The notes: a model not told the origin generated them from the sequence alone. A DNA stretch of 64,000 bases from Stygiobacter sp043807765 (GCA_043807765.1 JAZDFQ010000059.1:1-64000), one strand, 5' to 3'; counted from the first letter of the stretch, positions 41,569 to 51,108 are shown. Translations and numbers: made by a program.

Positions 41569-43958
41569 CAATCCTTCTTAATTAAATTGTTTTGAAATAA
41601 CTTAAAAATTCTTTTGTATTCATCTGTCCAGCTGCTTGGTTCAACAAAGCCATGGCTTTCAACCGGATAAACGGCAAGCTCCCAATTTTCTTTTCCAAGC
41701 TCAATTAATTTTTGTGATAGTCTAACTGCATCCTGAAAATGAACATTATCATCAACCATTCCATGACAAATTAAAAGTGCGCCTTTCAATCCATCCGCAT
41801 AATAAATTGGAGAGCTTCTTTTGTAGGCAATACTGTCGAGCTGTGGAATATTCAATATGTTGGCAGTGTAGCCATGATTGTAGTGTGCCCAATCTGTAAC
41901 CGGACGAAGCGCCGCACCAGCAGCAAAAACATTTGGCTCTTTGAACATTGCCATCAGAGTAATAAATCCGCCATACGAGCCGCCATACAAACCAATTCGT
42001 TTCGCATCAATTCCATGATCTTCAACTAAGTATTTCGCGCCCTCAACATTATCAGACAAATCTTTGCCGCCCATGCTGCGGTAAATATCTGTTCTCCATT
42101 TTCTGCCGTAGCCAGAGCTTGCACGGTAATCAATGTCAAGAACTGTATAGCCATTATCAACTAATAAATTATTAAACATATATTCTCGGAAATACTCGCT
42201 CCACCATTTGTGCGCGTTTTGCAAATATCCCGCACCGTGAACAAAGATAACAGCGGCTTTATTCGATTTATGTTTTTCCGGTTTATAAAGTCTCGCATAT
42301 ACATCTTCTCCATCACTCGCTTTAAAAGTAATTACACTTGGCTCTTTCCATTTGTAAGAATTAAACTCTGCCGATGTTGAATTTGTAATCTGTTTTGGAA
42401 CCGCACCGGTTCTGTTATCCATCAAGTATAATTCCCACGGCTTGTTTGAATAAGAATAACGCAAAGCGATCTTAGTCTCGTCGGGTGACAGCACAACATC
42501 ATTATTTCCCGTCAGAGAAGTAATTTTATCTGCTTTGCCTCCATCAACAGCTAATTTGTAAAAGTGTCTTTCGCCGGGATGAACTTCACTAGTAGTTATA
42601 TAAAAATAATTTCCATTGTTGGAAAGCTGAACTTCGTGTACTTCATATTTACCATTTGTTAATTGCTTTCTTTCACCACTATCAACATTAAGAGTATATA
42701 AGTGAGAATAACCGGTTTCTTCAGATTGGAAATAAATCCTCTTGCCATCATTCAGCCATCCTATGCTCGCATTTCCCCAGCCAATATTTAGTCCGCCTAT
42801 CCACGCTTCGTCGTGTTGTCTCTCTAAGCATTTAATTTTCCCGGATGAAAGCTCTAGCGAAACAATCCATCTGTCTTTGCTGTCTTGTGATCGTAAGACA
42901 ATTATTCCGTTTTTTCCATCTTTGGAATAGATTGGTCCGGTAAATGATACTTCTCTAGCTTTTTCTTTTTTGGTTTCTTTCTTTAGTGAATCTTTCGATG
43001 TAATATATTCCGTTAAATATTCAGGCTTATCAAAGATTCCCGGCAGTGATTTTACCTCAACAAAGTAAACCGAATCTTGCTTTATATCATAAATTCCGAA
43101 CTCATAAGTTGTTTGCTCGGCTCCAACATTTGTTCGCGCCGGAATATCTTGAGTGTAGCCGGTTTCTGTTATATAGTTTGGGACAATAGTTGACTTCGGG
43201 TTCTTAGGCGATTTATCCAAGCGAAAAGTCACATAGTTTTCGTCCGGTGAAAGCATAATCATATTTACATTTTTCTCTTGAATGTATATTTCTTTAGGAC
43301 GCTTTACAGCAAAATGCTTCAGTAATTTTTCTTGCGCTTCATTTTTCTCTTTTCTTTTTCGTATAATCTCAAACAAATCAAGTTCTTGTTGTTTTAAATA
43401 CCTTTCAGCTACACTTAATTGCTCACCTTGTTCGTTTCGTTTGACGCCTTTTCTAAAATCCGTTAATTGAATTGTTTCACCGCTTTGAGTATTCCACGAA
43501 AACAAATTTCCGTTAAATGTGTAAATGATCTTTTTTTCATCAAACGAAAATCTCGGGTTTGATTCTCGGTCATTAGTGTTGGTAATTTGCTTTTGTGTAC
43601 GGCCCTTAATATCGAACAGAAAAACGTCGCCATTTTTTTCAAACAACTTTTTCGTTTGGGCTTTATTATATACGCCATATTGAGGAATAACACTTTTTCT
43701 TTCTTCAAGTGACAGCGCTTTGATTTTTCCGTCTTTAATGGAATAGCTGAACAAAGAATCGTCTTTGGCAAAAGTCCGGTTCCAATTAAAATATATTTTT
43801 GAACCGTCTTCGCTCCAATAAATGTTGCTTGGGGAAGTTCCCATCCACCTGAGATCGCGCATAATATTTTCAATTGTTAGCCTGAATTCAGTCGGTGAAT
43901 TTTGCGCAACTATCGGCAGATTGATTAGAAAAAAAATTGAAATTATTATTTTTCTCAT
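41568..43958 (-). CDS. S9-family serine peptidase (DPP-IV-like)
   Basis: The 796-residue exported protein (signal peptide IISIFFLINLPIVAQN) has a beta-propeller N-part with PD40-like blades (WSEDGSKIYFNW, LSPDETKIALRYS). The C-terminal alpha/beta-hydrolase domain carries the catalytic triad: GLYGGSYGGFITLM (Ser near residue 660), MVDDNVHF (Asp near 735) and ESHGF (His near 767). It belongs to the prolyl oligopeptidase/dipeptidyl-peptidase IV superfamily and cuts short peptides outside the cytoplasm. It sits between the OXA enzyme and a MOSC gene in a coupled unit. Confidence 0.93.
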   Translation of the reverse strand: MRKIIISIFFLINLPIVAQNSPTEFRLTIENIMRDLRWMGTSPSNIYWSEDGSKIYFNWNRTFAKDDSLFSYSIKDGKIKALSLEERKSVIPQYGVYNKAQTKKLFEKNGDVFLFDIKGRTQKQITNTNDRESNPRFSFDEKKIIYTFNGNLFSWNTQSGETIQLTDFRKGVKRNEQGEQLSVAERYLKQQELDLFEIIRKRKEKNEAQEKLLKHFAVKRPKEIYIQEKNVNMIMLSPDENYVTFRLDKSPKNPKSTIVPNYITETGYTQDIPARTNVGAEQTTYEFGIYDIKQDSVYFVEVKSLPGIFDKPEYLTEYITSKDSLKKETKKEKAREVSFTGPIYSKDGKNGIIVLRSQDSKDRWIVSLELSSGKIKCLERQHDEAWIGGLNIGWGNASIGWLNDGKRIYFQSEETGYSHLYTLNVDSGERKQLTNGKYEVHEVQLSNNGNYFYITTSEVHPGERHFYKLAVDGGKADKITSLTGNNDVVLSPDETKIALRYSYSNKPWELYLMDNRTGAVPKQITNSTSAEFNSYKWKEPSVITFKASDGEDVYARLYKPEKHKSNKAAVIFVHGAGYLQNAHKWWSEYFREYMFNNLLVDNGYTVLDIDYRASSGYGRKWRTDIYRSMGGKDLSDNVEGAKYLVEDHGIDAKRIGLYGGSYGGFITLMAMFKEPNVFAAGAALRPVTDWAHYNHGYTANILNIPQLDSIAYKRSSPIYYADGLKGALLICHGMVDDNVHFQDAVRLSQKLIELGKENWELAVYPVESHGFVEPSSWTDEYKRIFKLFQNNLIKKD

Positions 43959-43982
43959 AGCTTACATTTCTTTGAGTGATTG

Positions 43983-44765
43983 TTAATTGAGAATTTTCAT
44001 TTGTTTCAGAATTTTTCTTGGGATTTCGTCTCTAAGTTTAGCCGCTTTTTCGAAACCGGACGCTTCAATATTAAAAGCAAAGAAGTAAACATTTCCTTTG
44101 TTTTCAACATATCCAACTAGCCATGCAATCCATACACCATCTTCATTGGTTCCCGTACCGGTTTTAAACTTCATACGGGAATTTTTGTGCTTTTCCTCGG
44201 GAAGAATATTCTTAACAATATCAACTGTTCTTTTCGCGAAGGGGAGTTTATAATCATAGAATCGCTTTATAAACGCTACTTGCTCTTCGGCCGAAATTTT
44301 AAGCGAGTTATCGAGCCAGTACATATCAACTTTGTCGCCAATTAGGCCGTTACCATAACCTATGTCTTTCAAATACTTGGCTGATTTTTCCTTACCTACT
44401 CGTCTAGCCAATTCTTGATAATATGGAACGCTAGAATATTTAATTGCAGTCGTAAGAGTATTATCTTGGTTCCATCCTTTTCTCCAGCGTTTTATTCCAT
44501 CCCACTTAATTACAAAGTTCTCATCCGGAATTACACCGGATTCAATTCCAAAAAGAGAATTAGGGATTTTGAATGTAGAGGCCGGAGTAAACCTTTCTGC
44601 AGCGCGCGGCTGGTTATATCGATAATATATTTCTTTCGTTTTATCATATATGATCATTGTCCCGGTGTTTTTGCCAAACAGTTTGGCCGCTTTTAGCGAA
44701 TCCCATTGAACGGCTTGTGTGTCAACTGAAAATAAGATTGGGATTAAGAAAAATAATTTTCTCAT
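43983..44765 (-). CDS. Class D (OXA-type) beta-lactamase
   Basis: The 260-residue exported protein carries every class D motif: Ser63-Thr-Phe-Lys66 (PASTFKIPNS), Ser111-Ser-Val113 (YSSVPYYQ), Tyr137-Gly-Asn139, Trp150 (MYWLDNSLKISAEEQ) and Lys201-Thr-Gly (KFKTGTGTN). A signal peptide (FFLIPILFSVDTQA) directs it to the periplasm, where such enzymes hydrolyse penicillins and sometimes carbapenems using a carboxylated lysine. No mobile-element features surround it; the ATG overlaps the upstream membrane gene by four bases, so it looks chromosomal and intrinsic. Its activity spectrum cannot be read from sequence. Confidence 0.93.
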   Translation of the reverse strand: MRKLFFLIPILFSVDTQAVQWDSLKAAKLFGKNTGTMIIYDKTKEIYYRYNQPRAAERFTPASTFKIPNSLFGIESGVIPDENFVIKWDGIKRWRKGWNQDNTLTTAIKYSSVPYYQELARRVGKEKSAKYLKDIGYGNGLIGDKVDMYWLDNSLKISAEEQVAFIKRFYDYKLPFAKRTVDIVKNILPEEKHKNSRMKFKTGTGTNEDGVWIAWLVGYVENKGNVYFFAFNIEASGFEKAAKLRDEIPRKILKQMKILN

Positions 44766-46258
44766 TGAAAGCTCTCCTTAAAAATAGAATAATCTTGAGG
44801 TGCTTGGGTGCTTAAATATAACTCGAAGTATTCTCCATTGAACAAGCGTCTACTTGTTTTGGGGATAGACGGTTCGCGAAACGAACTACCAAAAACGCCC
44901 GCCGGTCCAAATGGCGATTTATCTTTTTTCTGAATTATAAAATATATTTTGTTGAACCAGCGCCAGTAAACCGGGGCCAATGTGGTTTGACGAACCGCGT
45001 TGTTTCTGAAAACCCAAGTTGACCAAAACTCCAAACCGTGACGGGCAACAATTAAAGACCGTTCCTCTTCCGGCAAAACATTTTTCATCTTTATCAATTC
45101 TATGTAAAGTGTTTTGTTCATATTGGAATAATTTGGTCTCCCGAAACTCAGAATAGTTGAGAGCGATAAAACGATAATCAAAAAGACAATCATAACTTTT
45201 CGTGTAATCGCGGAGTTAATATTTATGTAAATAAATGACAGCAGCGGCAGCACAGTTAAATACGAAATAAAATATAACCGTTGCGCATACTCTAGGCCAA
45301 GAAATGGCGAGGCTAGAAAAAGCGAAAGCAATATCATTGAGGCAATAAACCCTTTGTAGTTTCTATTTAACGATCTCGGTCTCTTGAAGAACAATATCAA
45401 CGACGTAATTGCAATAGCATTCACAAATGCCATTGTGATTATATCTATCGGTGATATAGCGGGCTGCTTGTTAATTATAAAAACGAAAACCGGATTGATA
45501 AATATCTTCGAAGGAATTTCGAGCAGTGAACTAAGACGCCACGGACTAATAATATTTATTACTGCAAAGGCGAAAAGAAAAACAATTACAGCAGAGATTA
45601 TTCCGGTTAGCAACCGCTTCCAGCTAAACTTTAGAGCTTGTGTTATCAACAAATCAGTAGCAACAATTGCGATTGCAACACCAATACAACCGTAATGTGT
45701 AATGGCTGTCAGCAAGAAAAATAGCGCGGTAAATAAAATGTTTTTAAGCGACCGTTCTTCGTGTACTTTTAATAGCCAGTATAGTAGACAAAAGAGCCAG
45801 AGCAGCCCAAGGCTGTTTTTTTGAAAATCGGAAACAAGCATAAAAAAAGATATATACAAAATCGCGAATGCCGCAATTACGAATTTTGGAAAGCGATTTA
45901 CTTTATCGCCAAAAAGCTTTTGTGTAAGCAAATATGCTGGAATTACTGAGAGAGGCGGAACAACCGAATCAAATACGCGCGATGCAAAATCAATTGCGGA
46001 ATTTATATTCATTAAACCTAGTTTTATCGGTATGTATGCTAAACCGGCTTCAAGCCAAAACACTAAAGGGAATTCTCTGTTAAATATATTCCCCTTTTCT
46101 AATATGCTTCTCACTAGAACTAAATAATAGGCACCATTTCCTCCTCCGATATATTCAGTACTATAATTAATTTTTAATCTTACCGCCGCGGAAATAAAAT
46201 AAAGCAAAGCTAAATATTTCCAATCTGCTTTTTTGAAGGCGCTATTTTCAATGTACAT
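44762..46258 (-). CDS. Multi-pass membrane protein, glycosyltransferase-C/PMT-like
   Basis: The 498-residue protein has ten or more transmembrane helices (for example IVFLFAFAVINIISPWRL and VMIVFLIIVLSLSTILSF). The N-terminal loop NYSTEYIGGGNGAYYLVLVR suggests the extracytoplasmic acidic loop of GT-C enzymes such as PMT/ArnT or STT3 types, which transfer sugars from polyprenyl phosphate. The DxD-like acid is not obvious, so the assignment is structural. The gene overlaps the upstream VOC gene by 11 bases and the OXA start by 4. Confidence 0.68.
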   Translation of the reverse strand: MYIENSAFKKADWKYLALLYFISAAVRLKINYSTEYIGGGNGAYYLVLVRSILEKGNIFNREFPLVFWLEAGLAYIPIKLGLMNINSAIDFASRVFDSVVPPLSVIPAYLLTQKLFGDKVNRFPKFVIAAFAILYISFFMLVSDFQKNSLGLLWLFCLLYWLLKVHEERSLKNILFTALFFLLTAITHYGCIGVAIAIVATDLLITQALKFSWKRLLTGIISAVIVFLFAFAVINIISPWRLSSLLEIPSKIFINPVFVFIINKQPAISPIDIITMAFVNAIAITSLILFFKRPRSLNRNYKGFIASMILLSLFLASPFLGLEYAQRLYFISYLTVLPLLSFIYININSAITRKVMIVFLIIVLSLSTILSFGRPNYSNMNKTLYIELIKMKNVLPEEERSLIVARHGLEFWSTWVFRNNAVRQTTLAPVYWRWFNKIYFIIQKKDKSPFGPAGVFGSSFREPSIPKTSRRLFNGEYFELYLSTQAPQDYSIFKESFQ

Positions 46259-46595
46259 CGCTTTTCGCTTTATCTATTTGAAGAAATTCAACCGGTGCAC
46301 CGTTATCAACTATAAACGCAACCATTATTCCTTCCGAAGGACTATTCGGCTCTATTAATATTTCCCTTCCTTCTATCGCCTCTTCAAGATTATCAACTTC
46401 GAATGCTACATGAGGAACTGATTGTACAAGTTTGTTTACGGGCGAATCTTCTTCGTAACGCATCCATTCAATTTTATATGGACTTGTATCGTAGCCAGCA
46501 ACATATACTTTGAATTTTTCCAGATAAACTTCCCCTTCATGTTTTTCTTTGGTGGGTATTCCCAAATGATGGTAACGCAGATTGTTAAGATCCAT
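46248..46595 (-). CDS. VOC-like protein, first gene of the six-gene unit
   Basis: The 115-residue protein contains LRYHHLGIPTKEKHEGEVYL, SVPHVAFEVDNLEEAIEGR and MVAFIVDNGAPVEFLQ, the half-repeats of a VOC/glyoxalase fold (His and Glu ligands in HHLGI and VEFLQ). It is a small metal-binding or ligand-binding protein of unknown substrate. Its end overlaps the membrane gene by 11 bases. Leader bases 46596-46670 show no clear regulatory motif. Confidence 0.8.
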   Translation of the reverse strand: MDLNNLRYHHLGIPTKEKHEGEVYLEKFKVYVAGYDTSPYKIEWMRYEEDSPVNKLVQSVPHVAFEVDNLEEAIEGREILIEPNSPSEGIMVAFIVDNGAPVEFLQIDKAKSDVH

Positions 46596-46670
46596 TTTTT
46601 CTCAATACTTGGTTTATCGAAAAATATGGAATCTTCTGCTAGTTAAGAAGCATATTGACAAAAGGTATAT

Positions 46671-47429
46671 CTATTTTCCCTTAAAACCTTTCATATAATT
46701 TCTAGTAAAGTCGCTTAATACTAGTTTTCCACTTATCTCGGCTCTTTCTTCAAGGAGCGAGTCCCAATTTTCTGTTCCTTCCCAAAATACTTTTTTCATT
46801 TCAGAAATTGCTTCCGGACTGCAAGACGATATTTTTTTTGCGAGCGCTGAAACTGCTTCATCAAGATCGTGCTTGTTGGCAAAAACTTTTGTGAACAAAC
46901 CGGCTTGCTTTGCCCAAAACGCATCGTGCCATTCGGCATCAATAGACATTGTGATAAAATTAGTCTTGCCGATTTTTCTCTCTACAGCAGGACCAACAAC
47001 AAATGGGCCTAAACCAAGCGCTAGATCGCCCAACCTAATTGAGGCATCATTAGTAGCTAAAGTGTAGTCTGCTGCTGCTGCAATTCCAACTCCACCGCCA
47101 ACTGCTTTAGCGTGAATGCGGGCAATTATAAATTTTGGACATTTTCTCATTGCATTTAGCAATAGCGCAAAATTCATAAAATATTCTTTGCCGCTTTTAT
47201 GATCTTTTATTTCCAGCATTTCATCGAACGAGGCGCCGGCACAAAAGGATTTATCTCCTTCACTTCTAATTACTATTACGTGGGCGTTTTTATCGTGAGC
47301 GAATTTATTTATTGAATCGGTTAGTTCTTTGAGCATTCTGCTAGGCAAAGAGTTACTTTGAGGGTGAGAAAAACTTATCGAGGCCACTCCTCCGATATTG
47401 CTGACAGAAACTTTACCGGATTTATCCAT
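46671..47429 (-). CDS. Enoyl-CoA hydratase/isomerase (crotonase) family protein
   Basis: The 252-residue protein has the crotonase fold: VIRSEGDKSFCAGASFDEM (first oxyanion-hole loop) and AKAVGGGVGIAAAADYTLA (second). A C-terminal helical region follows. Members hydrate or isomerise acyl-CoAs in fatty-acid or amino-acid breakdown. The substrate is undefined; the acid residues at GPAVERKIG fit a hydratase or methylglutaconyl-CoA hydratase. A GGAG site precedes the ATG. Confidence 0.88.
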   Translation of the reverse strand: MDKSGKVSVSNIGGVASISFSHPQSNSLPSRMLKELTDSINKFAHDKNAHVIVIRSEGDKSFCAGASFDEMLEIKDHKSGKEYFMNFALLLNAMRKCPKFIIARIHAKAVGGGVGIAAAADYTLATNDASIRLGDLALGLGPFVVGPAVERKIGKTNFITMSIDAEWHDAFWAKQAGLFTKVFANKHDLDEAVSALAKKISSCSPEAISEMKKVFWEGTENWDSLLEERAEISGKLVLSDFTRNYMKGFKGK

Positions 47430-47450
47430 AGTACAGTCTCCTTAATCATT

Positions 47451-48101
47451 TTACATTCCACCAACTATATACTCTATGTCTTCAATTTTGTCAATCAAAA
47501 AATCTGGTTGTTGGTTAAGCAAAAATTCTTTGCTTCTATAACCATAAGTTACCGCGCAATTATTAGCACCGCCCTCTTTACCGCAAACAATATCCATTTC
47601 AGTATCTCCAACAATCAATGTGTTTTGCGGTTTTACTTTTAGATCTTCGCAAATTTTAAGAAGCGGTTCCGGTGATGGTTTATGAGCAATACCCGGTCTT
47701 CTTCCCATTACATAATCAAAATAATCAATTAGCTCAAAGTGTGAAAGGAGAAGTTCTGCTTGGTCTTGACCTTTAGTTGTTAATAACGATGTAAATATTT
47801 TTTTCTTTTTCAAAATTGAGAGTATATCTCTTACGCCGGGATATACGTAAGAAGAATCCAGATAATCGAAGTAGTGCGATTTATAAATATTTATAAACTT
47901 CTCGAAATCCGGAACAGTAAAACCAAACTCCCGGAAAATATCTTCGAAGTGCCAGCCGATTTTCTCGTAAAATTTTTCTTCCGGCATTTCTGCATCAATT
48001 CCAACTTTGTGAAGAGCGTGCACTGTGGTTTTATAAATTGTCTCGTGAGAAGAAATTAGAGTTCCATCGAGATCAAAAACTACAAGAGAAATGTTCATCA
48101 T
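47451..48101 (-). CDS. HAD-family hydrolase, phosphoglycolate-phosphatase-like
   Basis: From the ATG at 48101 the protein has 216 residues; an adjacent ATG and a TTG at 48107 are also possible. HAD motifs are clear: VFDLDGTLISS (nucleophile Asp), SLLTTKGQDQAELLLSHF (motif II Thr), the Lys of HKPSPEP and IVGDTEMDIVCGKEGG (motif IV Asp). A helical cap lies between. It probably dephosphorylates a small sugar phosphate such as 2-phosphoglycolate; the substrate is unproven. Confidence 0.9.
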   Translation of the reverse strand: MMNISLVVFDLDGTLISSHETIYKTTVHALHKVGIDAEMPEEKFYEKIGWHFEDIFREFGFTVPDFEKFINIYKSHYFDYLDSSYVYPGVRDILSILKKKKIFTSLLTTKGQDQAELLLSHFELIDYFDYVMGRRPGIAHKPSPEPLLKICEDLKVKPQNTLIVGDTEMDIVCGKEGGANNCAVTYGYRSKEFLLNQQPDFLIDKIEDIEYIVGGM

Positions 48102-48121
48102 ACTCAAAGATTATTTCGTAA

Positions 48122-48538
48122 TTATTGCCAAGCGCCAAGAACTACTCCGAACAACAAAAAGACTATTAAATGATAACCTCCGTCAACAAGAACAAGCCTT
48201 AGCGATTTTCCTTCCAGCAGGGCATTGATGGTCATCGTGGTTAGCGTAAATCCAAACCAGCATAAAAACCCAATTCGCATTCCTTCTGTTACGGTTGTGG
48301 CGTTTACATAAATCATTATACGTGCTAGTGAATATGCAATTACTAAATATCCTATAAAAGAAATGCCGTACGTTTTTAGCGGTTTAGAATCTTTGCGTAT
48401 CTCCTCTTCGTTTTTTTCCATTGAGTCCAGCCACATTTTGCCTAGCAAAAAGGGACTATACCAAAAGTAACTAACTGTCATTGCAATAATTCCGCACGTA
48501 AGTACGGCCAAATAATTTACTCCTACTTCTAAGGTCAT
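48122..48538 (-). CDS. DUF1761-family membrane protein
   Basis: The 138-residue protein has four hydrophobic segments (YLAVLTCGIIAMTVSYFWY, ISFIGYLVIAYSLARI, GFLCWFGFTLTTMTINALL, LVLVDGGYHLIVFLLFGVVL). FWYSPFLLGKMWLDS near residue 25 and the overall layout fit DUF1761, a small membrane family of unknown function. It stands on the minus strand between HAD and isoaspartyl peptidase genes. Confidence 0.85.
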   Translation of the reverse strand: MTLEVGVNYLAVLTCGIIAMTVSYFWYSPFLLGKMWLDSMEKNEEEIRKDSKPLKTYGISFIGYLVIAYSLARIMIYVNATTVTEGMRIGFLCWFGFTLTTMTINALLEGKSLRLVLVDGGYHLIVFLLFGVVLGAWQ

Positions 48539-48600
48539 TAATTCACTCCATTTTCCGTTGTGGTTAACAACCCCCTTTAATTAAGCCGCTACAAATTAGT

Positions 48601-49584
48601 CTAATCTTTATAAATTTTTACTACCGGAGCGGAACCATTTATCAAATATCCCCGATACATTCCCTCGGTATTGAAAGGCATCGCAACATTTCCATCTTTA
48701 TCAATTGCTATTACACCGCCGGTTCCTCCAAGCTTGGTAAGTTTAGTGCTGATTACTTCATTCGCCGCTTGATCCAGTGAATAATTTTTATATTCCATTA
48801 GAGATGAAATATCTTTAGCTACTCCAAGACGAATGAAATATTCTCCGTGTCCGGTTGCAGAAACGGCACAAGTATTATTATTTGCATAAGTGCCGGCACC
48901 AATAATTGGGGCGTCCCCAACACGTCCAAACTTTTTCATCATCATACCGCCGGTAGATGTACCCGCGGCAAGATTACCGTTTTTATCAAGTGCTACGCAG
49001 CCAACAGTTCCATGTTTCTGATCTTGAGCTTCTTTCATTTTTAGATATTGATGCCATCGCTCTTCCGTTATGAAATACTTGTTATCAACAAGTTCGTAAT
49101 TGTTTTGTTTAGCAAACTCTTCAGCGCCTTCGCCAATCATCATAACGTGTGCTGATTTTTCCATAACAAGCCGCGCAAGATTAATTGGATTTTTAATATG
49201 CTTAACTCCCGCAACAGCTCCCGCCATTAAAGTTTTACCATCCATTATAGAGGCATCAAGTTCGACCTCCCCCTTTTCTGTTAGGACCGCACCTTTGCCG
49301 GCGTTAAACAATGGCGAGTCTTCCAGAATGTTTATTGCCGCATTAACTGCATCCAGCGATGTTCCGTTAGCCTCTAAGATTTTGTATCCGGTAGAAAGAG
49401 CTTCGTTAAGTTTTTCCACGTAAGCCGCTTCTTTTTCCGGCGGCATATTTTTCTTTAATATTGTCCCCGCGCCGCCATGAATTACCAAACCATATTTTTG
49501 TTGCTGGGCAATTACTTGAATGCAAAAGAGATATATTAATAAAAATGAAACCATCGCGATGGGGATTCGCTTAGAGGCACACAC
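48601..49584 (-). CDS. Isoaspartyl peptidase / L-asparaginase, plant-type (Ntn, T2)
   Basis: The 327-residue precursor starts at GTG (or at an ATG ten codons in, before a signal-like stretch FLLIYLFCIQVIAQQ). The self-cleaving Ntn motif is HGTVGCVALDKNG, with Thr near residue 193 as the nucleophile. GGAGTILKK at the N-terminus and STGGMMMKKFGRVGDAPIIGAGTYA later are family hallmarks. It cleaves isoaspartyl dipeptides or asparagine. The export signal is unusual but seen in some relatives. The gap to 49777 contains an A10 run and no gene. Confidence 0.92.
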   Translation of the reverse strand: MCASKRIPIAMVSFLLIYLFCIQVIAQQQKYGLVIHGGAGTILKKNMPPEKEAAYVEKLNEALSTGYKILEANGTSLDAVNAAINILEDSPLFNAGKGAVLTEKGEVELDASIMDGKTLMAGAVAGVKHIKNPINLARLVMEKSAHVMMIGEGAEEFAKQNNYELVDNKYFITEERWHQYLKMKEAQDQKHGTVGCVALDKNGNLAAGTSTGGMMMKKFGRVGDAPIIGAGTYANNNTCAVSATGHGEYFIRLGVAKDISSLMEYKNYSLDQAANEVISTKLTKLGGTGGVIAIDKDGNVAMPFNTEGMYRGYLINGSAPVVKIYKD

Positions 49585-49776
49585 TTAACACTCCGTTAAA
49601 TAATTATAAATGAAGTTATCCCGTATAGAGCTTAAAATCAATTATAGTTTTGTTTGTGATTTTAGAATTAAGTTGGTGTAAAATTTTCAACAATGCTTGA
49701 ATGTAATAAAAAAAAAAAACGTAAATTACAACAGTTAATTACGAAGCATTTTGGATGACTAAACCTGGGAGGTTAT

Positions 49777-50829
49777 ATGCAACTCTACTTCAGCTTAACT
49801 CTTTTTCTAACAGCTATTCTAATAGCTCTTTCTTGCAAAGAAGAAATTACCACACCCGAAGAAAAACTTAAAAACCCTACGGAGATGGTTTGGAAAATAG
49901 ATACTCTATATTATCCCGACAGCTATCAAGTCTTGATGAAATCTATTTGGGGAAGCTCTCCTGATAATGTTTGGACATGCGGCTTTCACGATAGAAGCAA
50001 AGCTAGTGCGTGGCATTATAACGGTAAAGAGTGGAGTTATTATGATCTTTCTAAGGACATAGATAGAAGCGCATTAAGTTTGGAAAAAGTATATAGTTTC
50101 AATCGAAGTAATGTTTGGATGGTTGGTCAACGGCTTTTAAGCTATAATCCAACCACAGATTCTTGGGTAAGAAAGCCCCTTGTTCTAAATTTCAACGGTA
50201 ATAAATGGATTGAGCATGAGATAAAGATGCATAACATGTGGGTAAATGATGTGTGGGGCAAAGATCAGAATAATGTTTATTGCGCGGGTTTTGGAGAGAT
50301 TGTAAAATATGATGGAGCCACTTGGAAAAAAGAAATCATTGGAGATACAACCTTAGTTATCAATGGCGTGCGGGAAACAAGCCAGAACAAGTACCTAATA
50401 GCAGTAAAGCCACAAACGGCAAACACCCCCCACACTACCTATTTTTACAAATACGAGTTGAATAAATGGAAAATAATTGACTCAACGTTATACTCAAGAA
50501 ATTTTGGACAAAAATTATACATTTCAAATAGCGGTAAGCTGTACAGTTACGGAGATGAAGGAATTTTCTTGAATGAAGGAGGTCAATGGCTGAAGCAATA
50601 TCAGTTAATAGCCGAAGGTATGATTTCAGTGAATGATAAATATATTATAGCTGTCGGTCAGGGGGGGCAAGCACTCTTTAGCGATGGGACCGCTTGGACT
50701 AAAATAAAAGATATTAATGTTCCCTCGGCAGTTTATACTTCAGTTTGGAGCAATGGAACAGAGGTCTTTATTGTCGGGAATTTAGTTAACACCATCCCTA
50801 TGAAAACTATTGTTTGGCATGGAAAATGA
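49777..50829 (+). CDS. Lipoprotein with a repeated beta-propeller-like fold
   Basis: The 350-residue protein has a signal peptide with lipobox ALSC near residue 20. The body contains repeats of the form IWGSSPDNVWTCG, VWGKDQNNVYCAG and VWSNGTEVFIVG, the W-x-N-V/D-x-V pattern of bacterial beta-propellers (Kelch- or BNR-like). No catalytic residue is obvious. It is a surface or periplasmic protein of unknown role; a glycan- or peptide-binding function is a guess. Confidence 0.75.
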   Translation: MQLYFSLTLFLTAILIALSCKEEITTPEEKLKNPTEMVWKIDTLYYPDSYQVLMKSIWGSSPDNVWTCGFHDRSKASAWHYNGKEWSYYDLSKDIDRSALSLEKVYSFNRSNVWMVGQRLLSYNPTTDSWVRKPLVLNFNGNKWIEHEIKMHNMWVNDVWGKDQNNVYCAGFGEIVKYDGATWKKEIIGDTTLVINGVRETSQNKYLIAVKPQTANTPHTTYFYKYELNKWKIIDSTLYSRNFGQKLYISNSGKLYSYGDEGIFLNEGGQWLKQYQLIAEGMISVNDKYIIAVGQGGQALFSDGTAWTKIKDINVPSAVYTSVWSNGTEVFIVGNLVNTIPMKTIVWHGK

Positions 50830-50888
50830 ATTTTACGGAGGTGCCGGAGAAGGCAAACTAATAAATAGAATTACTGAATAATTATTGT

Positions 50889-50960
50889 CTGTTATTTCGA
50901 AGCATCTGAGAAATCTTGCAAAAACAAAGTTTTCTCCCTTCGGTTGAAATGATAAAACGA
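50889..50960. repeat. Imperfect inverted repeat in the gap before the T9SS protein
   Basis: TTATTTCGAAGCATCTGAGA and TTTCTCCCTTCGGTTGAAAT are imperfect inverted copies, recalling a common TCATTTCGAA...GAGAAATC intergenic repeat in Bacteroidota. A separate hairpin, GGCGGTG / CACCGCC (50989-51009), follows and may end transcription. No gene is evident in the 279-base gap. Confidence 0.5.
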
Positions 50961-51108
50961 ATTTTTCAGAAGACACTAATAATTAAAAGGCGGTGCTAGT
51001 AACACCGCCAAGTTGCAAATAAAAAATGCCTTGGGTAAGACATAAGAGGGATTTCTCCGCCCTTTATTATTTGCGAACAAAATATAACCATTTTTTAACG
51101 AGGTAACT

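Noticed and set aside
43978..43990. TTAATTGAGAAT near the OXA stop as part of the TTGAGAAT repeat family
   Set aside because: A single short match; too little to call a repeat.
49700..49720. A10 run upstream of the propeller lipoprotein as a phase-variable promoter
   Set aside because: Homopolymer is present but too far from any clear promoter box to support phase variation.
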